From: Parabacteroides bouchesdurhonensis | GTDB taxonomy: Bacteria > Bacteroidota > Bacteroidia > Bacteroidales > Tannerellaceae | Assembly (NCBI RefSeq): GCF_900186615.1 | Contig: NZ_LT896588.1 | Coordinates: forward strand, 1,656,961-1,720,960 | Direction: 5' to 3' | Length of the DNA: 64,000 nt | In this document: one piece after another, positions 45,004 to 54,527 of the stretch | How positions within the stretch are numbered: position 1 is the first letter of the stretch | Layout: the number at the start of each line of letters is the position of its first letter | Notes under the pieces: generated by a model | Told to the model about the DNA's origin: nothing | Databases searched by the model: none | What the model saw: only the letters and a program-made list of their open reading frames with translations | Position numbers and translations under genes: made by a program

Positions 45004-46095
45004 ATGAAAAAGAACAAGTTTTTATTTTTATCAGCACTGTGTGCTATGATGGCTATGTTTTTTGTAGCCTGTGATAATGACGACGATCCGACACCAGACC
45101 CGACACCGGACCCTGAGAAGACAACGGCATTTTATGTCTTGGACGGAGGAAGCTTTGGAAATAATAATGCAGCCATTAGTTATGTGAATGGAGAAGGAGA
45201 AGTAACAAACGATATTTTTAAAGATCTGAATGGTCGCAATCTGGGTGATATGGGACAAAACATGATCCGTTACGGTTCAAAATTGTATGTCTCTGTATAT
45301 GGTTCTAAAACTGTTGAGATATTGAATGCCGCAGATGCAAAAAGCTTAAAGCAATTAAAACTGCTTGATGAACAGGGAAATGAACGTGCTCCACGTATGT
45401 TTGCTGCACATGGAGATAAGGTTTACTTAACAACATATGATGGATACGTTGCAAAAATAGATACGGCTTCTATGACTGTTGATGCTTATGTACAGGTTGG
45501 GCCTAATCCGGACGGTATCACAATTGCTAATGGACGTATCTATACAGCAGATACCGATGGAATGAATTGGCCAAGTCAAAGTACAAGTGTTTCTGTTGTT
45601 GATATCAATACCTTTAAAATGGAGAAGACATTGACTGTCTCTTTGAATCCTAATTATATTTATTCGGATTCGGATGGTGATGTTTATGTCATTTGCATGA
45701 GCGACTATAGCGATGATAAATCATATATTATACAGCGAATAGATGCTAAGACAGATGAAGTTACTACAATAGAGGGTGTTAAGGCATATAAAATGACTGT
45801 TTATGATGATATAGCCTACATCATGTTTAATGACTACTATGCAGGAGCTGTGAAGTTTTATAAATACGATTTGAAGAATGAGAAACTTCTTAGTGATAAC
45901 TTTATTACGGATGGAACAGTAATAGATTCTCCAAACGGTATTGGTATCGATCCTTTAAGGGGAGATATTTATGTAGCGAAGAGTAATAAGACGAATAATG
46001 GCGATGTTTATGTATTCACGGCAGAAGGTAAGTTGAAAACACAATTTGAAACAGCACCTTATCCTTCCGATTTCGTTTTTATGGTTGATAAGTAA
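45004..46095 (+). CDS. btuG: BtuG-like surface cobalamin-binding propeller lipoprotein, copy 2
   Basis: Paralogue of the preceding gene, 363 residues, with the same leader length (lipid Cys23) and the same DNDDDPTP start. Blades such as 'VYLTTYDGYVAKIDTASMTV' align with copy 1, but the mature part differs widely; a rough estimate is less than half identical. The gap to copy 1 is 16 bases. The two may bind different corrinoids or work as a pair; that is inferred. The near-identical 5' end suggests duplication with selection on the export signal, or gene conversion. Confidence 0.85.
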   Translation: MKKNKFLFLSALCAMMAMFFVACDNDDDPTPDPTPDPEKTTAFYVLDGGSFGNNNAAISYVNGEGEVTNDIFKDLNGRNLGDMGQNMIRYGSKLYVSVYGSKTVEILNAADAKSLKQLKLLDEQGNERAPRMFAAHGDKVYLTTYDGYVAKIDTASMTVDAYVQVGPNPDGITIANGRIYTADTDGMNWPSQSTSVSVVDINTFKMEKTLTVSLNPNYIYSDSDGDVYVICMSDYSDDKSYIIQRIDAKTDEVTTIEGVKAYKMTVYDDIAYIMFNDYYAGAVKFYKYDLKNEKLLSDNFITDGTVIDSPNGIGIDPLRGDIYVAKSNKTNNGDVYVFTAEGKLKTQFETAPYPSDFVFMVDK

Positions 46096-46112
46096 AAATA
46101 GAACGATATTTA

Positions 46113-47234
46113 ATGAAACAAATTATATCTCTTCTATTTGTTTTTTGGACTGCCGTATCATGTACGCAGTCTAAAAAGCAGGCGGGTAATGTTCCGGTTT
46201 CTGTTGATAATATCCAGTATTCCAAAGGATATACTATAGAACGGCATAGCGATTATATTGTTGCCGAAATACATGATCCCTGGGATATGACGCGTATCCT
46301 GCAACGGTATTTGCTGGTAGACCGGAATAAAGATATTCCCGCAGGTATGCCTAAAGGCACGGTTGTTCGTACTCCTTTGCGGAATATCGTAGTCTATAAT
46401 TCGGTACATAGTTCTATTGTTGAACTTTTGCAAGCTGCAGATAATATTGTGGGAGCTTGCGAGTCTCGTTATATGGACACACCTGTTATTCGCGAGTTGC
46501 TAGACAAGGGAGTGATTGCCGATTTAGGAGAAGCTACAGCACCGAATATTGAGAAAATGGTAGATATTGGAGCGGAAGTAATTCTTGCCTCCCCATTTCG
46601 TAATGCGGGATATGGCCCTGCCGAAAAACTGGGAATTCCTATTCTGGAATGTGCGGATTATATGGAAGCAACTCCGTTGGGACGTGCCGAATGGTTGCGT
46701 TTATATGGTTTACTGTTAGGACGTGAGGAACTGGCAGATTCCATATTCCGTGCGACGGAGTCAAATTATCTATCTCTGGTTAAGTTGGCCGAAGGTGTGG
46801 AACATCGTCCTACTGTCTTTTCGGAAAAGCGTTTTGGCTCTTCCTGGCATGTTCCGGGAGGTGGCAGTTATATGGCGCACTTCTTTAAAGATGCCGGAGC
46901 AGACTATATGTTTGCCGATCTTTCGGGGGCGGGAAGTACTCCACTCGCCTTCGAAACGGTACTCGATAAGGCGATTCATGCGGATATATGGTTAATAAAG
47001 TATAATCAGTCCGCTGATATGACTTATACTACTTTACGTACCGAATACGTTCCGTATGAAAATTTTGATGCGTTTAAGAACAAACGTGTCTATGCTTGTA
47101 ACACCGCTTTTGTCCCTTATTATGAGGAGTTTCCGATGCGCCCAGATTATCTGTTGAAAGACTTGGTATGGGTGTTTCATCCGGAATTATTGCCGGATTA
47201 CACGCCCCGTTATTATAAAAAATTAACGGAATAA
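46113..47234 (+). CDS. btuF: BtuF-like ABC substrate-binding lipoprotein
   Basis: Lipoprotein (lipid Cys17 in TAVSCTQSK) of 373 residues with the class III periplasmic-binding fold: 'RNIVVYNSVHSSIVELLQAADNIVGAC', 'MVDIGAEVILASPF', and 'LGREELADSIFRATESNYLSL' in three segments. BtuF delivers cobalamin to BtuCD, and the family also includes iron-chelate binders; the operon indicates corrinoid. It is last before a large terminator. No BtuC or BtuD gene is in the window, so the permease must be elsewhere. Confidence 0.85.
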   Translation: MKQIISLLFVFWTAVSCTQSKKQAGNVPVSVDNIQYSKGYTIERHSDYIVAEIHDPWDMTRILQRYLLVDRNKDIPAGMPKGTVVRTPLRNIVVYNSVHSSIVELLQAADNIVGACESRYMDTPVIRELLDKGVIADLGEATAPNIEKMVDIGAEVILASPFRNAGYGPAEKLGIPILECADYMEATPLGRAEWLRLYGLLLGREELADSIFRATESNYLSLVKLAEGVEHRPTVFSEKRFGSSWHVPGGGSYMAHFFKDAGADYMFADLSGAGSTPLAFETVLDKAIHADIWLIKYNQSADMTYTTLRTEYVPYENFDAFKNKRVYACNTAFVPYYEEFPMRPDYLLKDLVWVFHPELLPDYTPRYYKKLTE

Positions 47235-47268
47235 TATTGAGGATTTAAAGGATATATCTTTTGAATAT

Positions 47269-47328
47269 AAAAGTCTCGTCTTAACACTTCAAAAGTTAGC
47301 TCTTTTGAAATGTTAAGACGGGACTTTT
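47269..47328 (+). terminator. terminator after the B12 operon
   Basis: A long imperfect hairpin: AAAAGTC/GACTTTT at the base, CGTCTTAACA/TGTTAAGACG in the middle and CTTTTGAA/TTCAAAAG near the loop. It is followed by a T-rich stretch on the plus strand and could also act on the other strand. Confidence 0.8.
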
Positions 47329-47404
47329 AGTTGCAAAGGTCAGCTCTTTTTTTTGCTGATCTTATATGGATAAGATTGTATGGTTATGAAGAGTGACCGT
47401 ATAA

Positions 47405-47451
47405 AAACTAAATTCCCGATTTCATGACCTGAAACCGGGAATTTATAGTTT
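47405..47451 (-). terminator. terminator after the flavoprotein gene
   Basis: AAACTAAATTCCCG with a matching CGGGAATTTATAGTTT on the other side of a short loop (47425-47429). On the minus strand a TTTTTAT run follows. It lies 29 bases beyond the stop of the SQR-like gene. Confidence 0.75.
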
Positions 47452-47480
47452 GGCGTTTAATAGTACAGGGAGTTTTTTTC

Positions 47481-48860
47481 TTATGCGTAACCGTTCAGCA
47501 TGCCGTAAAAATACATAGGTTTTAAAAAGTAAACTTTTAATATCCATGCGGCCCATTGTTCTTTGGATGTATCCAATAACGAGAACGGGAATGATACGTC
47601 CGGATTCTTATTATAATCGAATTCGCAAAGCAATACATGTCCGTAATCTGTCACAATCGGGCAAGCGGCATATCCGTTATATTTCTCTGTGGGCTCTTTG
47701 CCTTCCATCAGGCTAATCAGATTTTTAGCAGCAATAGGAACTTGTTTGCGTACGGCTGCAGAAGTTTTGCTGGTTGGAATGCCGGCTACGTCTCCTAAGG
47801 AAACGATATTCGGATATTTTTGATGAACCAATGTTGTTTTATCTACCATTACCCAAGCATCTGCCGCCAGTTTTCCTTCGGTCCAACCCAGACCGGCTTC
47901 ACGAACAAAGTCGGGAGCGGACATTGGTGGAGTAAAATGCAGAAAATCGTAATCTTCTATAAGAGGAGTGACAATTTTCTCATCCCCACGGGTTTCTATT
48001 TTTTCAAAATGAGCTTGTTTAGCACTGGTGTCTACCCCTTTTAACCGTATGTTTAGATTGATTGGAATATTACGTTCATCATAAATTTCCAACAAACGTT
48101 TTGTAAAATAAGGTATATCATATAGCTCATGTGAGGCTGTATAGTAATTTAGATCTATTTTGTCGCGTGTTCCGTGCTTACGGGTGTAATCTTCTGTAAG
48201 CAGGCATATTTTTTTAGGAGCACCCCCGCATTTATGTTTTGTATAAGTGTCGGTGTAAAGACCTCTTCCTCCTGTTTTTGAAAATTCCTGCAAAGCTTTC
48301 CAAGTCTTTTGTGCACCTTCAAAGTCATAAATTGAATGCGCATTACCCAGACCTAATGTATCGTGGGTGATACCTTCTACTTTTTCCCAATTTGTTTGTA
48401 CACCCGGAACCAGAACCAGGAAGTCGTATGGGATTTTCCCGTTGTTTGTGGTCGTTACCTGATTCCAAACCGGATCTACAGCAGTAACTGAATCTTTTAC
48501 CCATTTAACCCCTTTCGGCATACAGTCTTCCTGTTTTTTCCATACATCATTAGGTTCATATACCCCCGATGCTATTAAAGTAAAACCGGGTTGGTAGAAT
48601 TGGCGACTGCTGGGATCGATCAACGTGATATCCGGTTCTTTCAACCAATTAAGTAAGCGGGAAGCCATGCTGATTCCTGCAGCTCCTCCTCCTATAATGA
48701 CTATTTTCCCTTTTGCGTTACTGGAAAATGCTTTTGCTTTTGGTGTACTGATTGTTGTAAGAAGACCGGCAGCGGCCATTAATTTTAAGAAGTGACGGCG
48801 ATTCACGCCATGTTTTTCTAATTCATCTAATTGTTTCTCCATTTCGTGGTGTTTCATCAT
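47481..48860 (-). CDS. FAD-dependent oxidoreductase, sulfide:quinone reductase-like
   Basis: A 459-residue flavoprotein. The N-terminus has a twin-arginine-like signal (NRRHFLKLMAAAGLLTT, residues 20-36). FAD motifs are IIGGGAAGIS (about 54-63) and SLGDVAGIP (near 370). Cysteines in 'HKCGGAPKKICLL' and 'YAACPIVTDYG' resemble the redox cysteines of sulfide:quinone reductase and flavocytochrome c sulfide dehydrogenase. The likely reaction is oxidation of sulfide with quinone, on the outer side of the membrane if exported. The gene is alone, with its own terminator. It could be another pyridine nucleotide-disulfide oxidoreductase. Confidence 0.8.
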   Translation of the reverse strand: MMKHHEMEKQLDELEKHGVNRRHFLKLMAAAGLLTTISTPKAKAFSSNAKGKIVIIGGGAAGISMASRLLNWLKEPDITLIDPSSRQFYQPGFTLIASGVYEPNDVWKKQEDCMPKGVKWVKDSVTAVDPVWNQVTTTNNGKIPYDFLVLVPGVQTNWEKVEGITHDTLGLGNAHSIYDFEGAQKTWKALQEFSKTGGRGLYTDTYTKHKCGGAPKKICLLTEDYTRKHGTRDKIDLNYYTASHELYDIPYFTKRLLEIYDERNIPINLNIRLKGVDTSAKQAHFEKIETRGDEKIVTPLIEDYDFLHFTPPMSAPDFVREAGLGWTEGKLAADAWVMVDKTTLVHQKYPNIVSLGDVAGIPTSKTSAAVRKQVPIAAKNLISLMEGKEPTEKYNGYAACPIVTDYGHVLLCEFDYNKNPDVSFPFSLLDTSKEQWAAWILKVYFLKPMYFYGMLNGYA

Positions 48861-48956
48861 AATACGAATTAATAATTATCAGGAACAAAGAAACTATAAT
48901 TATACGATACGTCAAGAAAAAGTACTACAACACTGCTTTCACAGGTGCTTTTTTAG

Positions 48957-48988
48957 AGATGAGAGAATACAACAATGTTTTCTCATCT
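48957..48988. other. hairpin in the flavoprotein-regulator spacer
   Basis: AGATGAGA (48957-48964) pairs with TCTCATCT (48981-48988). A T-rich stretch follows on the plus strand only, so it is not an obvious terminator for the minus-strand regulator gene upstream. Confidence 0.35.
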
Positions 48989-49057
48989 TATTTCTTTATG
49001 TTTATAATATGTTGTTTTATAGGTGTATAAGAAAATGATTTTTTGAGAAAATGAAGA

Positions 49058-51121
49058 CTAAAAGCCTATTAGAAAATCAACTAAATTCGTGTCGCCGGGT
49101 AATCCTAAGCGTTTTCTTAAGCGATAACGGCGGAGTTCTACCGCCCTGATTGAAATGTTTAGCAATGATGCAATCTCTTTGGTAGAAAGATTCATCCGTA
49201 AAAAACAACAGATCCGAAGGTCGCCAACCGTAATATCGGAATATTGCTGACGCAGACGGTTGGTGAAGTTTTGATGAGCGCTGTTGAAATAATTTTCGAA
49301 AATTATCCAACTGTCTTGATCGTTTAGAGTTTCCTCTATTAGTGAACGCAGACGATTATACATCTTATTGGGGTAGCGGTCGCCCAAACTTTCTTTTTGT
49401 TTATCCAGTTCTTCCAGCAAGGTTTGCATGGATTGGTTCTTTTTTACTAAAGCGGATGTTTGTAATGTAAGCTCGTTTTTTTTATCTTGTAATTCTGCTT
49501 CTAACATTTCGTTCTTAACTTGATGCATTCTTTGTTGTTCGGCTAATCTTTCCGCATTTATTTTGTCTTGTTCTTCTTTACGCAGGCTTTTGAGGTAGTA
49601 ATGAAGTCCCAGTTGGATTGTAATCCAGATTAAAAGTATATATGCTATGTAAGCCCAGATGCTGTTATACCATGGGGGACGTACTGTGATAATTAAAGAC
49701 AGTTCCGGGTAAGGGCCTTTTATTACGTACTTTCTTACTTTCAATTCATACGTGCCTTCCGGCAATTGTAGAAAAGATATCTTTCCGTCTTTTTGCCAGG
49801 GAGACCATTTAGAGGAAACACCATCTATTTTATAACTGATTTGGTTATTCTGGGTAAAAATAGAGCTGCCTATGTATACATTCATTTCCTTGAAATCGTG
49901 AGGGAGGGATATACTTTTTGTATTATTTAGCGGAAGATTATATATACTATCGTTGTCTGCATAGTCGATTTGTGTGAAACGTAGTGATGGATTCCCCAGA
50001 TTGGATTCTATCAACCGGCGAGTATCTGCCAGAAGAATGCCTTGCATGGTTGATACAATGAACAGTGAGCCGGTGAGTGGAAATATTTCTTGTCCGCGCG
50101 TTACCAGATTCAAGTGATAATTGTCGAACAGAATACGGCATTTCATTGTTCCTGCCTTTCCTTCCCGGTGAAATAAACCGGCCTCATTGCCATGAATAAG
50201 CCAATATAAATTATCGGGAGCGGGATAAATAGACTTGGCATTGGCAAATTCGCCTAAATCTTTTGCGTTCCTGAATAATTCGTTGACATCTGATATTTCT
50301 TCCGAATTCTTGTTTTTGATGAGAAAGGGCAGGGCTTCCTGTTGTGTTATAGCTTGAAACTTGTCATTGGATTGTAAGGTACGTTTAAAATATCCTTTAT
50401 TTGTCTGTATATAAAGTTCATCATCATGGAGAGCTACATTTTGCAGTTTTCCAATTAAACTTCTTTCTCCCAGTAAAACGATAGACGGATTTAGTTCAAT
50501 CTTGGCAAGTCCGTTATCCAAAGCCAGCCAAATAAGTTTTTTATCCTGTACACAGATGGCACGTACCAGATTATCTTGTAATTGGTTTCTGTGATGTAAA
50601 TGTAATAAGATGTTTTTTTCTTGATCTGTGATGTACAGTCCGTCTGTTTCAGTACCTATAAAATGCAGGTCATCTATAGTCGCATAAGCTGTAGGGTGTG
50701 CCTTCAGTATTTCTTCCGGTAATGGATAGGGAGCCGTGTCACGAGTAAAACCTACTCCGTTTGGAAGTTCGTTAATCGGATGATATATAAGTTTACCGAA
50801 ATTGTCAGGTGTCCAATATCCGTAGGTGTTATTTTCCGTACGGGTATATATTTTATCTTCAAAATAGGTAAGACCGGTTATAACCGAGTTGTCCGGCAGA
50901 GGATAGAGTCTCCATGTGTTCCCGTCGAAAGCAAGTAATCCCGAATTATTGGCAACATATAAAATACCGTTGTTGGATACGGAAAGTGCCCAGTTCTGAC
51001 AACTGGCTTTATAGTCGTCTACATTGTAATTTTGAATAAGTATGGACGGAGGAACTACCGATGCATATACTGCAATGGTTGTCAATAGGGTGAAGAGTAT
51101 TGTCAACGGTAGTTTAAACAT
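49058..51121 (-). CDS. Y_Y_Y-domain membrane regulator with C-terminal LuxR-type helix-turn-helix
   Basis: A 687-residue protein: signal peptide (about 1-20), periplasmic propeller-like repeats (about 40-400), Y_Y_Y domain (about 415-475, 'YKIDGVSSKWSPWQKDGKI'), one transmembrane helix (about 483-503), a coiled coil (about 510-590) and a C-terminal helix-turn-helix (about 625-687, 'LRICCFLRMNLSTKEIASLL'). Hybrid two-component systems of Bacteroides have the same sensor half but a kinase and receiver after the membrane; here these are absent. It may signal by direct dimerisation. It has no close operon partner. Confidence 0.85.
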   Translation of the reverse strand: MFKLPLTILFTLLTTIAVYASVVPPSILIQNYNVDDYKASCQNWALSVSNNGILYVANNSGLLAFDGNTWRLYPLPDNSVITGLTYFEDKIYTRTENNTYGYWTPDNFGKLIYHPINELPNGVGFTRDTAPYPLPEEILKAHPTAYATIDDLHFIGTETDGLYITDQEKNILLHLHHRNQLQDNLVRAICVQDKKLIWLALDNGLAKIELNPSIVLLGERSLIGKLQNVALHDDELYIQTNKGYFKRTLQSNDKFQAITQQEALPFLIKNKNSEEISDVNELFRNAKDLGEFANAKSIYPAPDNLYWLIHGNEAGLFHREGKAGTMKCRILFDNYHLNLVTRGQEIFPLTGSLFIVSTMQGILLADTRRLIESNLGNPSLRFTQIDYADNDSIYNLPLNNTKSISLPHDFKEMNVYIGSSIFTQNNQISYKIDGVSSKWSPWQKDGKISFLQLPEGTYELKVRKYVIKGPYPELSLIITVRPPWYNSIWAYIAYILLIWITIQLGLHYYLKSLRKEEQDKINAERLAEQQRMHQVKNEMLEAELQDKKNELTLQTSALVKKNQSMQTLLEELDKQKESLGDRYPNKMYNRLRSLIEETLNDQDSWIIFENYFNSAHQNFTNRLRQQYSDITVGDLRICCFLRMNLSTKEIASLLNISIRAVELRRYRLRKRLGLPGDTNLVDFLIGF

Positions 51122-51142
51122 GGTTATCGATGTTGGAAAACA

Positions 51143-51171
51143 GTAGAGACAAGGATTTTCCTTGTCTCTAC
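51143..51171 (-). terminator. terminator after carB
   Basis: GTAGAGACAAGGA (51143-51155) and TCCTTGTCTCTAC (51159-51171) form a perfect 13-base stem with a 3-base loop. On the minus strand TGTTTTCC follows. It lies between the carB stop and the regulator start. Confidence 0.75.
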
Positions 51172-51204
51172 ATAAATATGATTACAAATATAAGAAAATT
51201 CTTA

Positions 51205-54200
51205 TTATTTATATTCCTGCCAGCTCTTAATCTGTATATCTTCTATTTTCATATTACAGAATGCGCTGATAAATGCGCTTGCCAGACGGGCGTTTGTAAT
51301 TAATGGTACGTTATGGTCGATAGCAGCACGACGTATTTTATATCCGTTGGTAAGTTCTCGTTTACTATGATCTTTTGGAATATTTACTACTAATTCGAAC
51401 GTATGCTTACTGAACATATCCATGATGTTTAAAGCCCCGTTTTCATCTGGCCAGCATACCCCTATGGCTTTGATACCATTGTCGTTCAAGAATTTGGCTG
51501 TACCATGTGTCCCATAGATTGTGTATCCTTTATCCGCCAGCATACGACAAGGTTCTAACAAGTCAACTTTGCTTTTTGCAGCACCGGAAGATACCAGAAT
51601 ATTCTTTTTCGGGATGTTGTTGCCCACAGCAATCATGGCGGAAAGCAAAGCCTCATCGAAGTCGTCGCCAATACATCCAACTTCGCCGGTAGAACTCATG
51701 TCTACGCCTAAAACTGGGTCGGCTTTGTGCAGGCGGGCAAAAGAGAACTGGGATGCTTTTACGCCGATCCAGTCAATGTCGAATGCGCTCTTATCCGGTT
51801 TGGCATATGGAGCATCCAGCATGATACGCGTAGCTGTCTCGATGAAGTTACGTTTCAGAACTTTCGATACGAACGGGAAACTGCGTGAAGCGCGCAAGTT
51901 ACATTCAATTACTTTTACATCGTTGTTCTTTGCCAGATATTGTATATTGAAAGGCCCGCTGATGTTTAGCTCCTTCGCTATCATTTTGCTTATTTTCTTA
52001 ATGCGACGTGCTGTTTCAAAGTAGATTTTCTGCGCTGGGAATACCAACGTCGCATCACCGGAGTGAACGCCTGCGAACTCTATATGTTCGGAAATTGCAT
52101 ATTCAACTACTTCGCCATTCAGTGCTACTGCATCGAACTCAATCTCTTTGGCACCTTGAAGGAATTCGGATACAACAACCGGATATTCTTTGGAAACCTT
52201 TGCTGCCAGGTCCAGGAATTCGATCATTTGTTCTTTAGAATGGCAAACATTCATGGCTGCTCCTGAGAGGACGTATGACGGACGAATCAAGATCGGGAAA
52301 CCAACTTTTTCAATAAAGTCGTCTATTTCGTCCATACTGGTAAGTTCAGCCCAACGTGGCTGGTCAATACCTAACGTATCCAGCATTGCAGAGAATTTAT
52401 GACGGTTTTCTGCACGGTCTATAGATAGCGGAGAAGTTCCCAGTACCGGTATATTCTGACGGTAGAGCTTCATGGCGAGGTTGTTTGGTATTTGTCCTCC
52501 CACAGAGACTATTACCCCTTTCGGCAGTTCCAAGTCAATGACATCCAGTACACGCTCGAATGATAATTCATCGAAATACAGGCGGTCGCACATATCGTAG
52601 TCTGTGGATACGGTTTCCGGGTTGTAGTTAATCATAATTGACTTGTATCCCAATTTCCGGGCTGTTTGTGCAGCATTAACCGAACACCAGTCAAATTCAA
52701 CGGATGAACCGATGCGGTAAGCCCCTGAGCCAAGAATGATAACGTTCTTATCATTTTTGTAATAAGGAATGTCGTGTTCACTACCGTCATAGGTCATATA
52801 CAGGTAGTTTGTCAGTTCCGGATGTTCGGATGCAATTGTATTGATCCGTTTTACACTTGGAAGAATATTCATCTTTTTACGCAAATTGCGTACGCGGATA
52901 TTCTCTTTTTCCATATTTCCTTCCGGCTCTTCTACAAAACGGGCAATCTGGAAGTCTGAGAATCCCAGTTTTTTTGCTTCTCTCAATACATCTTCGGGAA
53001 GGTCTTCTATCTTGTTGTAGCCTTTCAGTATATTGCTGTAATCAACAATGTTTTTCAGTTTGTTCAGGAACCAGGGATTAATTTTGCTTAGTTCGTAGAT
53101 GCGGTCTACGCTGTAGCCTTGTTCAAAAGCCTGTGCTACGGCAAAAATACGCAGGTCGGTCGGGTTTGCTAATTCGTCTTCAATATTATCAAATGTAAGA
53201 TCGTTATTACCAACAAAGCCGTGCATGCCCTGACCGATCATACGAAGGCCTTTTTGCATGATTTCCTCGAAGCTCTTACCGATAGACATGATTTCTCCTA
53301 CCGATTTCATGCTGGAACCAATCTGGCGGCTGACACCTACAAACTTAGTTAAGTCCCAACGTGGAATCTTTACAATCATGTAGTCTACTTCCGGTGCTTT
53401 ATAGGCAGAGTTGGATGTGTCCATTTCACCAATTTCATCTAATCCGTACCCTAAAGCTAATTTTGCAGCAACAAATGCCAACGGATAACCGCTGGCCTTA
53501 GATGCCAATGCGGAAGATCGGCTAAGACGGGCGTTCACTTCAATGACACGGTAATCGCAAGTTTCTGAGTTAAAAGCATATTGTATGTTACATTCACCAA
53601 CAATTCCTAAATGACGGATTGTCTTTGTAGAAAGTTCTTTCAGCAAGTCCAATTCTTTTTCTGTCAGGGAACAAGTTGGCGCCACTACAATACTTTCACC
53701 GGTATGTACACCCAGCGGATCCACGTTTTCCATGCTTACTACTGTAAAGCAGTGGTCGTTCTTATCACGGATTACTTCAAATTCTATTTCTTTCCAGCCT
53801 TTTAAAGATTCTTCAACCAGGATTTGAGAAGAATAAGCAAATGCACTTTCCGCCAATGTCCGTAGTTCTGCTTCATCTTTACAGATTCCGCTGCCCATAC
53901 CGCCTAAAGCATAGGCAGAACGGATCATAACGGGAAATCCGATTTTATAAGCGGCTGCTACTGCGTCTTCCATACTTTCTACAGCCTGACTGATAGGAGT
54001 TTTTACTTCTATTTCATTCAGTTTCTTAACGAACAAGTCGCGGTCTTCCGTGTACATAATTGCTTCAACGGAAGTACCTAATACTTTTACACCATATTTG
54101 GCAAGTGTCCCACTGGTATAAAGTTTTGTTCCGCAGTTCAAGGCTGTCTGACCACCAAAGGCCAGCAGGATTCCATCCGGTTGTTCTTTTTTGATAACTT

Positions 54201-54429
54201 CTTCAACAAAGTAGGGGGTAATAGGCAGGAAATATACCTTATCAGCCACACCTTCCGATGTTTGAATAGTTGCAATGTTCGGATTAAGCAATACGGTACT
54301 GATACCTTCTTCTTTCAGAGCCTTTAATGCTTGTGAGCCAGAATAATCAAATTCTCCGGCCTGCCCGATCTTCAGGGCACCCGAGCCCAGAACAATCACC
54401 TTTTTGATTCCACTTTTAGACATACTCAT
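51205..54429 (-). CDS. carB: carbamoyl-phosphate synthase large subunit
   Basis: Large subunit of carbamoyl-phosphate synthetase, 1074 residues, which makes carbamoyl phosphate for pyrimidines and arginine. It has two homologous ATP-grasp halves (first about 1-400, with VIVLGSGALKIGQAGEFDYSG; second about 555-935, with VIILGSGAYRIGSSVEFDW) and a C-terminal MGS-like regulatory domain (about 940-1074). Start is at MSMSKSG or the second Met. carA is not in the window. The upstream leader has a promoter, a small ORF and a terminator, so expression is probably set by attenuation. Confidence 0.97.
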   Translation of the reverse strand: MSMSKSGIKKVIVLGSGALKIGQAGEFDYSGSQALKALKEEGISTVLLNPNIATIQTSEGVADKVYFLPITPYFVEEVIKKEQPDGILLAFGGQTALNCGTKLYTSGTLAKYGVKVLGTSVEAIMYTEDRDLFVKKLNEIEVKTPISQAVESMEDAVAAAYKIGFPVMIRSAYALGGMGSGICKDEAELRTLAESAFAYSSQILVEESLKGWKEIEFEVIRDKNDHCFTVVSMENVDPLGVHTGESIVVAPTCSLTEKELDLLKELSTKTIRHLGIVGECNIQYAFNSETCDYRVIEVNARLSRSSALASKASGYPLAFVAAKLALGYGLDEIGEMDTSNSAYKAPEVDYMIVKIPRWDLTKFVGVSRQIGSSMKSVGEIMSIGKSFEEIMQKGLRMIGQGMHGFVGNNDLTFDNIEDELANPTDLRIFAVAQAFEQGYSVDRIYELSKINPWFLNKLKNIVDYSNILKGYNKIEDLPEDVLREAKKLGFSDFQIARFVEEPEGNMEKENIRVRNLRKKMNILPSVKRINTIASEHPELTNYLYMTYDGSEHDIPYYKNDKNVIILGSGAYRIGSSVEFDWCSVNAAQTARKLGYKSIMINYNPETVSTDYDMCDRLYFDELSFERVLDVIDLELPKGVIVSVGGQIPNNLAMKLYRQNIPVLGTSPLSIDRAENRHKFSAMLDTLGIDQPRWAELTSMDEIDDFIEKVGFPILIRPSYVLSGAAMNVCHSKEQMIEFLDLAAKVSKEYPVVVSEFLQGAKEIEFDAVALNGEVVEYAISEHIEFAGVHSGDATLVFPAQKIYFETARRIKKISKMIAKELNISGPFNIQYLAKNNDVKVIECNLRASRSFPFVSKVLKRNFIETATRIMLDAPYAKPDKSAFDIDWIGVKASQFSFARLHKADPVLGVDMSSTGEVGCIGDDFDEALLSAMIAVGNNIPKKNILVSSGAAKSKVDLLEPCRMLADKGYTIYGTHGTAKFLNDNGIKAIGVCWPDENGALNIMDMFSKHTFELVVNIPKDHSKRELTNGYKIRRAAIDHNVPLITNARLASAFISAFCNMKIEDIQIKSWQEYK

Positions 54430-54490
54430 TTGGGTTGTTTTTTATTATTGATTTTTTAGAATGTTATCGTCAAAATATATTTGTCAGGAT

Positions 54491-54526
54491 ACAAAAAAAA
54501 TGCGTTAGTAAAAATAACTAACGCAT
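54491..54526 (-). terminator. intrinsic terminator in the carB leader (attenuator)
   Basis: ATGCGTTAGT (54500-54509) pairs with ACTAACGCAT (54517-54526) around a 7-base loop; the minus strand then has TTTTTTTTG. It lies 70 bases upstream of carB and one base past the stop codon of the leader ORF. It could also end the RND operon transcript, which has no other clear terminator. Confidence 0.85.
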
Positions 54527-54527
54527 C

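Noticed and set aside
48957-48988. terminator for the Y_Y_Y regulator gene
   Set aside because: The U-rich side is on the wrong strand for that gene; kept only as an unassigned hairpin.
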